A stretch of 64,000 nucleotides of DNA from Ophioderma brevispina (lineage: Eukaryota > Echinodermata > Ophiuroidea > Amphilepidida > Ophiodermatidae), in NCBI GenBank assembly GCA_023653785.1, contig JAMKCH010049376.1, positions 62,001-126,000 on the forward strand, written 5' to 3'. Of this stretch, positions 33,205 through 45,364 are shown piece after piece. Position 1 is the first letter of the stretch, and every line of letters begins with the position of its first letter. Position numbers and translations under genes: made by a program. The notes under the pieces were generated by a model, which saw only the letters and a program-made list of their open reading frames with translations, made no database searches and was not told the origin of the DNA.

Positions 33205-34150
33205 TTGGCATGTTTTAAAATTTTAAAATCATTCCATTGGAATAAAAATGTCAGAATTTAAAGGTGCGTGTTCCGATCGTCTTTGGGACTCCCCCCCCCC
33301 CGATTTACCGGAGGTAGTATCCGAGATTGATATCAGATGAAAGGGCCGATTTTTCATTGTCGTCCTGAAATTTTGAGCCCTCAAATCCATTTTATTCCCA
33401 AGATATAAACAAAAAACCGCCGTTTTAGTGGTTAACCATCAATATTAGCACAGTATTGAATAGGGCTTTGCAACATGCATTATTGCGTCTACCATCAAAA
33501 CCGCAAGTTTGTTTCACACGGTACTTGATGGGGTGTATGTGCAAGTGCCAGGCTCTCATATCAAGTAGAGAACACAATACACGTAAATCGGAACAAGCAC
33601 CTTTAATGAAAATGAGAATCATTTGCAGTTGATCTAGTGCAAGAATTATGATAATTTGCATTTTTCAAGATGGCCGCCGGCAGCCATTTTGAAAATATAT
33701 GGTCGTCATTAGAGTTTACTCAGGTTTTAAGTTTTCAAAACCATTCCAGTGGGTTGAAAATGTCAGAATTGAATGAAATCGACACCTCATTTACCTTTGC
33801 AATTGATGTGGTACCAAAATTATGGCATTTTATGTTTTTCAAAATTTTGAAAACATTTTGAAAATGTATGGCCATAAAACCACTTCCAGTAAATTAGATA
33901 TGTCAGAATTTAGTGAAAAAGACACCTCACTTGCCTTTTTAGCTGATATAATTCCTGAAATATGACATTGTATGTGTTTCAAAATGGCCGCCGGTGGCCA
34001 TTTTGAAAAAAAAAATGCTGTACCAAGAGTTTGCCAGGGTTTGGAATTTTCCACCTTGCAGGGTTTGGAAGTCCTATGCATATGTAACTCAAATCAACAT
34101 TCAAATTCTCTGACGGAGCAAGTGTATAATGGTCTGTAGGGCAGCTCAAG
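33205..34150 (-). repeat. Repeat with GGCCGCC hairpin units, inverted copy
   Basis: Reverse-complement counterpart of 16915-17710. Units with GATGGCCGCCGGCAGCC (33669) and ATGGCCGCCGGTGGCC (33984) are followed by the conserved outer block ending in GGTCTGTAGGGCAGCTC at 34130-34147. The first unit is interrupted by the MITE at 33261-33603. Confidence 0.8.
33261..33603. mobile_element. 343-bp MITE, TA duplication
   Basis: Left end AAGGTGCGTGTTCCGAT and inverted right end AAGGTGCTTGTTCCGAT. TA flanks at 33259-33260 and 33604-33605. Removing it restores the unit phrase CAGAATTTAxTGAAAA, present uninterrupted at 33904. Interior has a C-run at 33291. Confidence 0.85.
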
Positions 34151-34494
34151 GACTAATATTAGCGTCGTGTGCCAGTCATGGCATGCTAGGGGCTGCTTCG
34201 ACGAAATGCTCGATTATAAAAAAAAAAATGAACAATATCTGCCTATTTAGCGCTAATCCAACTAGGATGAGGCATATTACCACCTCGGACGTCCACTAGG
34301 CCAGTGGGTGTCATTATTTCAGCTTTTTAGACGGATGTTCTTGGAAGTGACCTTCAACACAGTAGGTAATTAATTGTAAAATTAATGAGCAGTTTTCTTG
34401 CAAAATACGTCTTTCTAGATTTTTTAATATGTAGCCTCAACATACTGACCGTCATTTCAGTGGTATAATTCCCTTCACGAGATATTAAGGATAC
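34151..34494. other. Spacer
   Basis: No feature recognised. Confidence 0.5.
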
Positions 34495-35857
34495 CACAGG
34501 AGATTTTGGCCTTATTGGCCACAGATGAGTAGTTGCACAAGGGTGACAATTCTGGCCATCTGTTTGGGGCTGGAGACGGAGAAAAGCGTGGCCAGAAGGG
34601 CAGCGTTTCACATTGGGCAAGATTGGCTTCTGCCAGTCTGGCCCGCCAATGGTGTTCAATGAGTAATTGCCAAACTGGCCCAGTTGGCATGTGCCAATCG
34701 GGCCACAGTTGGCTGCCAACTCTGGCCCCAGGTGTCCCATAGCAATAATTAATTGATTTTGACCAAATATGCTGGTCAGGTATTTTCTCTTCATATTGTT
34801 AAGATGGTTAAAATGTTGGCTGGTTCCCATATCATATTACAGATATTGGTAGTAAAAGAGTAAATTCATGTTTGTTGAGGAATTCTTGATGGATTTCTGG
34901 ATGGTCCTCGGTGTTTTTGGCTCCTTTGTGTATTAAGCATTGTTATTGGGCATTGTCTGGAACCCCAATTAGCATTGAAAATGGTGCAAAATCATATTTT
35001 TAAACAAAATAGTGGGACACTTTGGATGGTATCCAGAAGTTTATGGATGTTCCCGGTGTTTCGGTTCTTTGCATATTAAGGGTGTTGACGCTTTGTCTGG
35101 AACACGATTCAACTATTTTGCTCAAAAGGTCAAAATTTATGATTTTTAAACAAAAGTGGACACTTTGGGATAGTTTCCCAGATGGTTTCCTGGATGGTCC
35201 GGGGTTTCGGTCTTGTGATAATGGTGTTGAGCATTGTCTGGAACCCAAATAGCATTTTGGTTTTTCAAAATGGTCACAATCATGCTTTTTTTTAAACAAA
35301 AGTGGACACTTTGAGTGGTTCCCAGAAGATTTCGGATGGTTCCCGGTGTTTCGGCTCCGTTGTGTATCAGTGGTTTTTGAGCAGTGCGGGATACTCGATT
35401 CAACTAGTTTAGTTCAAAATAGTTAAAAAATTATGATTTTCAAAACAGAAACTGGACACTTTGATGGTTCCCAGTGGCTTCTAGATGGTTTCAGTGTTTT
35501 CGGTCCCTTTGCGTATTAATGGTGGTGAAATTTGTCTTGGAAACCGATTCAATATTTTGTTAACTTATGATTTCAAACAAAAACGGACACTTGGTGGTTC
35601 CCCAGAGGTGTTCTAGAGGCCCGGGGTTTCGGCGCCTGGTGTATTAATGGTTGTTGAGCATGGTCTGGAACCCAAAAATTGCATTTACTCATTGAACAGC
35701 ATTTGGGGCCAGACTGGCAAGATTGCTAATATGCCCCATGTGCAGCTTGCCATTCGTGACCCGCTGGGTCTCCGTCTCCAGCCCACATGTGCAGATGCCA
35801 GAATGGGCACACTGTGCAACTACTTATCTGTGGCCAGAATGGCCAAAAACTCCTGTG
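34495..35857. mobile_element. TIR element with a minisatellite core
   Basis: Left CACAGGAGATTTTGGCC and inverted right CACAGGAGTTTTTGGCC begin arms of about 200 bp (34495-34700 and 35690-35857). The arms share CACAGATxAGTAGTTGCACA, GGGCTGGAGACGGAG and GTTCAATGAGTAA. They are rich in TTGGCC/GGCCAA motifs. Between them lies a tandem array of about 145-bp units. TA is present just outside both ends. No transposase is present. Confidence 0.82.
34870..35690. repeat. Minisatellite, five to six units of about 145 bp
   Basis: The phrase GTGGACACTTTG or a variant recurs at about 35010, 35157, 35303, 35452 and 35587. Each copy is followed by TGGTTCCCAGA..., a GTTTCGGCTCC-like block, TGTCTGGAACCC, and AAACAAAAGTGG. 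Spacing is 133-152 bp. Confidence 0.85.
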
Positions 35858-35949
35858 TAGACAGATGTGGTGAACGTAAAAAATACGCCATATCAATGTT
35901 TTATTGTTCTGATACAAAGCTCATACAATAATAAAAAAACAATGCCTAC

Positions 35950-36000
35950 CACACACACACCCACACATTCACCCACACACACACACACACTCTACACACA
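35950..36000. repeat. (CA)n microsatellite
   Basis: Interrupted CA repeat. Confidence 0.85.
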
Positions 36001-39000
36001 AAATTTCGTCTTACGGTATGAATCCACAAGAAGCATTGCCACAGCTAGGAGATGGCATGATGGCCCAGGACAGCAGCAATGAAACTAGAAAAACCTTTTA
36101 ATAAAATGGCTCCTTTATGGTAAGGGGCCTAATTAACCAAGAGAGAAAAATGGTATACGAGTGAGTAAAAACATGTAAAAACGTAGTGTGATCAGCTGAA
36201 ACGGTGCAACCTAACAAAAATATAGTAACATTTCATAAGTGACATTTGTTTCCAAAAGTGATCTTGTTGAATTCTAAGATGAACAACCAATAACGAGCGT
36301 AGGAAGATAAGTCTTGCTATGATTCTCAAGTGGATTAAACTACTTAGAGTCTACAATTGCCAAAAATTAGTTTAAATGCATAAATGGGTGACCTCGATAA
36401 TATGTAATCAACCTAAAAGGTAAAAGGTTTAAGATGCTAATATATTTGTGTAATAGTTAAACTAATATGAACCTTTTAGCCTTCTTACCACCGTGCACTA
36501 TGATGTTACTTCAGGAGTGCCATTCTCGTCCTTACGCATGGGTTCGAATTATCCTGAAGTAAAACATACATTCGGTGCATGTACGCGAATAATCTAGAGT
36601 GTCCCCGATTCTCTCTCGGGAACCCTGCAATAGTGCACGATGGAAGGATTGGATTTCTGTGTCGAAAAGTATTTCACCACGGTTGTAGTTGTTTTTTGTA
36701 CGATATTGAAGATCATCTAAATTGGTTACTGCGCGAGAGACAACGTTATAATTCCCTAGAAGAATGTGTTGTAAAGTTTATATCCAAATATCTCCGGAAA
36801 CAAATGGTTCATGGATGTTTTTGCATCAGAGTGTCCGTTGTGTTTTATTGTGTGTTGATATGTATCGTAATTGGCTCTGAACCTATGTAACCTAGCGAGA
36901 AAACTGAACGTTGCTCGCAGGACACGAAATTGAATACGCATCCTACGGTTCCACAATGACTTTCAATATTTTTCCCTCAGTCGTGAGAATTTTTTAAAAA
37001 CACTGGTTTCAAGGTACACCAAATTTTTTTTTCAAATTTTATAATAAGGATTACAAGAGCTACTTACCAGACCGTACGTAATCGGAAAGATAAATCTGAT
37101 TTCAGTTATATTCGTATGTAGCTGGTTAGCATTTCAGAAAAAATAATAACAAGAAGTGCAATTACTGCAGTCCGTTGGGAATCGGATATCACTTTAATGT
37201 AACCGTCACGTAACTGGATAAGTATATAAGCGGCGTATACAAACTCTTCAGGATAAGTGTAACACAGCGCTTGGGGAAGTGCATTAGAAGGAAGTCCAAA
37301 TAGTCAAGTAAATTAACTTATGAAAAATAAATATGTTGAGAAATTGATCATCGAAAAAGATCTGACAGCCAGGTTGACAAGACAGACCAGTGTCAACTGT
37401 GTTTATAATTTATTTACCTGAAAGTGTTACACCCGTTACCTTTAACGGAGTGATTGTATGTTTGGGTGGGGTGGTTTCCTACACTGTTGAAATTATGAGT
37501 AGGATATGGGATTTTGCAAAACTAAGTAGCAAGTTAAACCCCGAATTACGGGGTGCCGGAACTTCTTGAGGCCTGAATAGTTATGACAAGTTTGCATCGG
37601 TTGTTTCATAACAATCATCTATCTACTATAGCTCAGACAAGTCTCCTAAATTTTGTAACAGTAGAAACGCACTCTGTATTTGCAAAGCTTCTATAACTCG
37701 CGAAGATAGATAAAGGAAGGACCATTTAAAACCAGACACTATTGCCATACCAACTTATTCAAAAGGAAAAACAACGAAAAAAACGATACTTCCCTAAGCC
37801 AGCATAGCTGGTTCCTAAAGGACAGGGATATTAATTACTTTATAAAATGCAGGAGAAATCATTTGCCCAAAGCCTACTATCAGACCACTACAGATCTTAA
37901 TTTGTGCTTGGCTGAAATGGATTTATCATTCATAAACCTGTAGGTGAACTCTAAGTAATGAATGAAATTGTGAGGATAGTAGACATAAAGAGGGAAACAA
38001 CTATTTCCCATCATTGACTTGCAGTAAAGTACATTTTACTTGTGGTCTCATTCGCCTGAGCGTGTGTAAAAACAGACTATATGAAATAGTTTCTGTAAAA
38101 TCGAATGATTTTTTGGTTACATAGGATTCCACTACTTTTTAATTTTTTGTTGCAATTTTGTTCTATAGTTTGAGCACTTTATCTGTATTTCTTGTTTTAA
38201 TCTGGTTTTACTTTTGTTATACATATAAACCCAACCCAATACACATACACCCAGACACAAGAATGGATGAATCTCTTTGTCAAAATGCGTGCACACCTAT
38301 TAACAAAGTTGCATACCGAACACTTACGGTGCACTATACAGAGAACTTGCTATTTGATTATCATATTCAATTCGTGATTATTGGTTATAGTTAGTTCAAT
38401 CCTCATGTATGATGCTTTACGAGTTCACACGTGTCATTTGCTAAACCTTTGTGATTTAAGGATATGAAGCCTTCTTATTATTTGCAAGTCCTCAGATTTG
38501 CTTTTTCAAAAGAATACTTCGCCATTGTAATTTCTATATTTCATTTGTGTTATCTTCAAATTACTTCATCGGAGTTTTTAAATAGAAAAGAATGCAATTT
38601 GATATCTCAACACACCTTACCCTTCACACCTATTACCCCCATGTTGCTTTTTTTTTCACACTGACATTTAACACCGTTTTTGTCACTGGATACTACACAT
38701 AAAATACCCCACTCCTTTCAACAAGTGCCAGTGGAGGTTCTGGTTTCCAGAATTGGACAAGGAACAGTTTCGAATACCCCTGTTTATACTGTGTTTACGT
38801 TCTCATCGTAAAAGTAATTGCGCCACTGATACGTATATAGTTTTCGAGCGGCTAGAAGCTTAATACGAACATTTGCAACAAGCGATGTGTGTGATACCAC
38901 CAAAGAAAATCATCTCTGAATCCGAATTTCCTCCATAAATGTCCAATTTCTGCTAGAAAGGTCGAGATTCCCATCAATAAAATCTAACTTTGACTTCGAA

Positions 39001-39389
39001 TAAAGAATGCATTCATAAATGTATGTGTAAGCGGTTGATGTTTGCTAGCTTTGTTTCGATATAATATAACTAAAATATATATATTTAAAACAATTATTTA
39101 CATATGCACGATTATCACCACCCCCCCCCCCCGCCCTTACTCCCCATGATCATGAGCCAAGATAAATTACTGTGAGTAAGGTCATTTTTCCCAATGTTCG
39201 AACTATCTTAGCGTGTCATTGCTTTTGAATGTAGTCTTTTTTCGACGTCAGAGGCCATAATGTCAAGTCAAATTACTCACTTCACCCAATCATGTCAGGA
39301 GAACAGTAACCACTAAATTATATTTCGACGTTAATATATCAAATCTTGAAATCTCAAATGGATAAACACAGCGTTTATAATGGATTTAT
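36001..39389. other. Unannotated stretch
   Basis: Contains a 103-codon plus frame at 36579-36890 without recognisable motif and a perfect 11-bp inverted repeat at 36506-36562. C-run at 39119-39132. No gene recognised over more than 3 kb. Confidence 0.5.
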
Positions 39390-39701
39390 ATGTGGATTCT
39401 GGGTGATGCATGGGTGCAGCGATTGATGGCCTGGCCGGATGTATATAACTATCGACAATCTGTCCCCCCAATCCAAACATTCCCTCTTTTGACAACGGCG
39501 CATATTTCATCTTGGCTGCTGGTGATTACGCCAGTGAATTCAGGATATCAAGAGACTCCTTTAATAATATATAACTTTAGCACAATTTTGTTGCATTTTC
39601 CTACGACTACATTGATCACTACGATGATGACGGGATATTTGAGATTCAAGCTAAATGAGTCGATTGTCTACAATTGTTATATGAATAGGTCCGTAGGGTG
39701 A
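39390..39701 (+). other. Unrecognised 103-codon open frame
   Basis: The frame starts 'MWILGDAWVQRLMAW'. 'ILGDxWVxRL' recalls the first block of SGNH-fold esterases as found in some retrotransposon ORFs, but the key serine is Ala here and no later block is visible. Most likely chance or a relic. Confidence 0.15.
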
Positions 39702-40885
39702 AATTTTTTTAAAATTGGGCTTTTGATTAAATCGTCAGGGAAAACATTCTTCATTTTTTTCTTAGAAACATAAGGACAGAATAGGAGATATTAGTCCTCC
39801 GTAATCCGCGGATGTTGTATGATAGCTGAAACATAAACACTGATATGCGCAGTAGAGCTGCATAGTTCAATAAAGTCTGTTAATTCCATGTACCAATTTG
39901 CAAGATACTATGTAGGGATGCAATCAACACAGTTTACTGACGACAACAACAACAACAACATAACAAACAAACATAGTCTCTTTAGGCTAGATCGCAAATT
40001 AAACCTGTTGAAAAATTGTTAGCCCATAACTGGAATACTTTTCAACATCATTGAATCAATTTAAAAAAATTTTTTTTTTTTTTTTTTTTTATCCCTGTGT
40101 AATCGTTTTGTCTAAACCACCTCTTAACACTTCAGTGGTCCGGGGGGGGTGTCCGTGTTTCTTGCTAATTGTCAAACTTGTTATCCTGCATCTTCTGATG
40201 TGTGCGAAGAAAATCGCTTCACGCGTTTGCGGATATAGCGCGTTATAGGGTTCCATATGGACCCCACCTTGATCCCACCATGGGCAACCGAACAAATTAT
40301 TTCCACATTAGGTTACCTTTGGTGCACTCATGATGTGGACTTATGTTACTATCCAAACAAATCGTAATTAACTTTCATTATGGTTTATTAACCAATTAAT
40401 ATGCTATTTATGTAATTTGATCCGTAATCTATTTACCTGTACAAATGAATGGTAATATATTCCTCGGAAAAACAGCTTAGTAAAATTAAAATTTTATATA
40501 ACACCTCGGTTTTTGCTTCACTAGTGAATTTAATCCATTCTTAACTTAAACTACTAGTTAAAATTTAAGTGTCATATGTTGGAGAAAATTCCAAAACAAA
40601 AATGGCTCTTTTGGTGAAAAGTGGCACTCATCAAAATCAATGATTATCGCTTCGAACTTTCAGGGTCACAGAAATAATGTTTTTTCAATTTTTTTTTTAA
40701 TTTTTTAGATTAAGTCTTGACATGTGATGAGTTTTCACTGAAATATTCCTAGGCTATGGGAAATGTGTCTTTTAGGTTGGGTCCATTGGAACCACCCTTG
40801 ACCACCAATGGCATGCGCAACCCCATGACCACTTCAAGTGTTAACCCCTCGGCTACCTTGCCATTTTTGGAACAAAATTGCCGAA
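39702..40885. other. Unannotated stretch with low-complexity runs
   Basis: (CAA)n at 39945-39960, poly-T at 40071-40090, G-run at 40141-40149. Nothing else recognised. Confidence 0.55.
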
Positions 40886-41649
40886 GGGGGGGGGGGGTGG
40901 TTACCACCCCCCTGTGATTTTCGTTATAACTGAACCCCGATAACAACCGATTCCTGTAAATTTGGTACCAAAGGATAGCTTTAGAGTTTTTCTGCTTCTT
41001 TCCATTGGTACGCAAAATAGTACTACATCCCCATTATACGTCACATTACGGTCATAGTTTGAGGAAATTACGAAAATACGAATATAGTGTGGAAAATTGC
41101 TATTTCGCATTTTAGTGACTCCAACACCCTATTATAGCTCTAAAAATGATTGTCATTATAAAACTAGTCATTTCCCATCAAGTAGAGTCCAAAACCGCAT
41201 GAAATCTGATTTTTCCTAACCTTTTGGCGAAAATTGAATTTTTCACTGTTTGTGGTCTATATGGAAATGGCAGTTTTGCCTTGACAATGCAAACGTTATA
41301 TGACGGTCCATTGTTACGTAATGCTAGGCATGTTGGTACTCATGTGGGATCAATGGAAGAGAGGCCATAGCTATCTATTGGTACCAAAATCACAGTCTGT
41401 GATGCTTCCTGTGTTGTGTTAGGTATGTTGGTACTTCTTTCCGGGCGGGGGTGGTTACCACCCCCCCCCCCCCCCCTATCGATCACGTTGGGATCACCCT
41501 GTATCTTACCTATCCCCGGTGGAGTTTTTTTTTGGATTTAAAGGGCGGAACATTGACAATTGACATTAAAGTAAATAATCGGCACCAAAAAAGGGGTTTT
41601 TAGCAAAGCCGGGGAAAAAAACCTGAAGGGGGGTGGTAACCACCCCCCC
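40886..41649. repeat. Three G-run/TGGTTACCA/C-run palindromes
   Basis: At 40886-40912, 41446-41477 and 41628-41649 a G-run is followed by TGGTTACCA or TGGTAACCA and a C-run, each self-complementary. Intervening sequence shows no gene. Confidence 0.85.
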
Positions 41650-42299
41650 TTCGGTTGACGAGGGTTAGGCACCCTCGTAAGAACTGAGGCACAGGGTTTA
41701 CATGTCTATGTTTTACCTTTTAGTTGCAAACATTTCAAGTTTTGCCAAATTTTTGAATTGTTTTATTTGAAAATTTTGAAGAACAAAAGTCTTTTATTAC
41801 ATATGGAAAAAAGAGAGCAGGCCTATGCCATTGCATAGTTATTCGATCGTTGCATTGAAACTATATATATGATTTTAATCATATTTTCAGCATATCCAGA
41901 TACAGAGAGTAAGTCTTTGCAATTATCAGCGAATTGCGACAGTAACCAGTGTTTCTACAGTTTCTGAAGGTTTCATCTATCCCCACAACGGCATTTTTAC
42001 ACACACAAAAAAAACACATGAATAAATGAATCATAATAATTGCAGCGAGTTTGACTGTAACACAACTTTTTCTTGTTCTATAATTAAAAAAAAAAAACAC
42101 CTATGTCATGGCTGGACTTCGTAACATCTGCGCTCGGATCAGAGATGATGCAAACTTTGACCCAACCTTACGCACCCCTTAAAGCTTTGAAATTTAGTAA
42201 AAGAGAAACATGTTAAAATAACAAGCTCAACAAGCTCAAAACACCAAAAATAGACTTTGTACTTCTTGCGCTCATATCGTCATTTGCAGCGCTTAAGAA
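41650..42299. other. Unannotated stretch
   Basis: No feature recognised. Confidence 0.5.
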
Positions 42300-42990
42300 T
42301 GACCTTTCAAGTGTCCTCTCAGCGGTATACGACTCCAACCTTCGAGAAGTGTTAGAACTGTGGGATAGTTCCATGCTTTGACTTTACCACAGGACGGGTT
42401 CCCCTTTGCTATTCTCATGAGTAATTCTCTTCCATTCTGGTCTGCCCCTTGCAATGATTCGGCATGTTGGAGGTCCAGCCTGTTCCGGGGAGTCTGGTCT
42501 TTCCATCTTGCTGATGGGCGACCTGGCTTCCTACGTTTGTTGAAGTCTTGCGTATATGCTTGGTATGGTAATTCTTGTGTCCGTGCATCCTGACGACATT
42601 CCAAACCACTTCGCCGTCCCTGGTGACTGCATCCGTGATTGTGCATGTGATGTGCAGACCCCCCGCCCCCCCTGTCTAATTTCATCTTTCATTTTGTCCC
42701 GAAGGTTCACTCCTAGGATGGACCGGGAGACATCTCATCTCAAAGCTTTCTAGCTTTTGCATTCTGGTCTTCTGCAAATGCCAGGACTCTGCTCCGTAAG
42801 TGGCAATGGGGAGTATAAGAAATTGGTATATTCTGTTCTTACTTTGAGCGATCTTGTGATGTCATGAATGCTCCAGATGGTATTCCTGATTCTACCGAAT
42901 GCCTGTTAAATTTTTGGTTGACTAGGTTCCCTATCATTGTAGATTCATCAAATTAATAAAATATAATTCCAAGAGTCCCACAATTGAAAT
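42300..42990 (-). pseudogene. LINE reverse transcriptase C-terminal fragment
   Basis: A minus frame around 42730-42870 reads 'LILPIATYGAESWHLQKT' and then 'QKLESFEMRCL', the thumb-end signature 'LL..ALLYGAETW.L....KRLE.FE.RCLR' of jockey/RTE/I-type LINE reverse transcriptases. A second minus frame (42293-42685) continues with 'KRRKPGRPSARWKDQ', the usual 'GRR.RGRP..RW.DD' near the protein C-terminus, then 'AESLQGADQNGREL', matching 'A..L..DR..WR'. At least two frame changes and a G-run near 42660 separate the blocks. It is a 5'-truncated dead copy. Its relation to the RT fragment at 590-735 is unknown. Confidence 0.82.
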
Positions 42991-42999
42991 TTAGACGAA

Positions 43000-43645
43000 A
43001 AATCGCATGTTTTACATGCAAGTTTCCGATGATATCAACGATTATCATGGTGAATTCCTTCAGTGGCGTGTGAAATCACGCAATAGCGTAGACTTGATCT
43101 AAATCTTTGGACTGGCCACCAGCGTCGATACTGATCTATAGGTTTTCATTGGTTTTTTTCTTTTCTTGACAGTTTTGCGAGAGGTAACATTTATAATTTG
43201 AAACCCAATCCAATTTAGTATTTCTAGTAAAAATCGAGGTGTTAGAACTCTTAGATGGTGCCCGACGAAATATTCACGGTGTATGAAAAGTAATCTAGTC
43301 AAGGCTTCGAAAGGACTTGTTTTAGGCCAAATGAGTTGTGATTTTCAAGGTCGCTCGGTAACTTTTCATGAAGGATCTTCAACTGGGGTACTTCTAGCCC
43401 AAAGTCCTGGCAAAGTGTTGTAATATGAATTGGATTCTGATGGAGAACTAAGATTTGACGCAAACAATAAAGGTTAACTAAATTAATAGGTTCCAGGTGA
43501 TATTGAGCAAGTAGATAGGCCGTGTACTTAACTTTTATGGTACAAACTACAGATATTACATACAGGACCGGGCCAAGGATTTTATTTCCGGCAGACCAGT
43601 CCATAAAAAAAATAGAAGAATACCAACTTCTGGCCTGGTTCCCTA
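43000..43645. other. Stretch with an unrecognised minus frame (43299-43604)
   Basis: The 101-codon frame has unbiased composition and a plausible look ('FGLEVPQLKILHEKL') but no family is recognised. It ends just left of the duplicated block. Confidence 0.3.
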
Positions 43646-44091
43646 TCCACGCAATGCAGTTCCTCTTAATTAATGTGAAAATAAACTGGGTAATAAATTC
43701 TTGGGAACTCTAACATAAAAAACTAGCGGCTGTAAATTTATTTCAAACACTGAGGTTTCAGATTAAAAATAGAAAGATGTATGAAGCCAAACATGCGATA
43801 CGAACACATTTCAAATCATTTTCATTTGTTAGTATACCAGTTGTAGTTAACATTATTCTGAATCGGCCTCAAATATATTATATAAAGTGTTAACTTCCAA
43901 CCCTGTCGTGGTTTTCTACTCCTGTAAAACTCTCAAAACGACCATAATTGTGTAATCCACTTTCTCGCCACCCTCTGTGGTTGTGGTACGTTATAATAAT
44001 AATAATAAAATAATAATATCATCATATCTCTTTATTAATTTCGTAAAACTAATTCGATTTAAAACCGATTTTTCCAATCCTCCTTGTCGAT

Positions 44092-44160
44092 AGTGTAATA
44101 GATAGAAATATCGATTTCTAATGCACATGTCACTAGTTCGAATCCCACTCCAACCACTTT
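44092..44160 (+). other. tRNA-like SINE head, copy A
   Basis: A-box-like CGATAGTGTAATAGATAG and B-box AGTTCGAATCCC at tRNA spacing. The corresponding copy is at 49848-49915. Confidence 0.55.
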
Positions 44161-44693
44161 TAAATAAATGATATCAATATCTTGATGCAGGTGTACGATA
44201 CATAAAGCGCACTCACCTGAACATGTAGAATGTGGTCCAGATGCAAAGCATGTGGATGTATAATTTCTTAGATCAGATCATCCATTCCAAAAATGGCATT
44301 TAATCTGAAATACAGGCACTCTGTATTATATATATATATATATACATAAAAAAGTGGCAGTGCACTTTTTAGCCTGTGACTGTACAAAACTGGCATTGTA
44401 CATTACTTAGTGATAAATGAAGCCAATTTCGCAAACGCATGACAATAAGAATCCAATTTTGGACCACCTGTGACCTCAATACCTCAAATTGTTCCGATTC
44501 ACTTTAAGTTCTTAAACCGTCAAGTGATACAAGACAGGATGTTATATCAGGAAGGAAATATTTTTCATGGAAATTCTGGTAAAAACCAGTTATTAAAATG
44601 CATAATTTCCAACACCTGAAATGACATCGGCGAATTTTAGAAGCTGATGTCCGCATTAATGTTTAACGCTATAATGATTCGGTGCATGCATAG

Positions 44694-45364
44694 TGCAGTT
44701 AGTGTCCACTGTAAACGGGCCTCGACCTTTTGCCCACCCAACCGAATCATTGTGACATGAATCCATTCATAAGTTTGATCGTATGTAAATGATTCCCACT
44801 TCACAGGGCACCATCCAATCACTGATCAATGACATGCTATGGATGAGTGATTACCCACACACTGTGTGCATGAACATTGGCGAGTAGGCCTGTTTTTACA
44901 CATGTTGGAAGCCTTGTTAGAAATGGTCGTTTCGGATATTTTCAGTACCGTATGTCAACCAAATTACACCACCTTATAGAAAATAAGATTATTTTGGTTG
45001 TCAGCTTCTACGAAAGAGTATTGGTCTAACCGTTTGTCCATGGCGCTTTCTTGAATCTGCACAGAAATCACTGGTGATTTTTGACATAGAGTTAGCATTA
45101 TACCCTACCAAAATACCACTCTTTATAAATGAACCATTTTCGGATTTTTCTGAATGCTCTATCATAATAAAATTCACATATGTTATTGGTGATAATATAT
45201 TCTACAATTAGAGCTTCTACGAAGAAAATCCCTTGAGCACTTTCCTCGCAAGGACGTGAGTTTTCTCATGTCCTATGCGTTAAGCACAGAGTACGCGTGA
45301 CAGGTCATAGGCCTATTGAATGCACTGTGTGCACAGTGAATAGGGAAAATGGACAGTAACTGCA
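44694..45364. mobile_element. TIR insertion 1 in copy A (671 bp)
   Basis: Absent from copy B, which runs GGTGCATG directly into TTCAAAGGG. Left end TGCAGTTAGTGTCCACT, inverted right end TGCAGTTACTGTCCATT. The target duplication is not clear. No coding frame. Confidence 0.75.
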
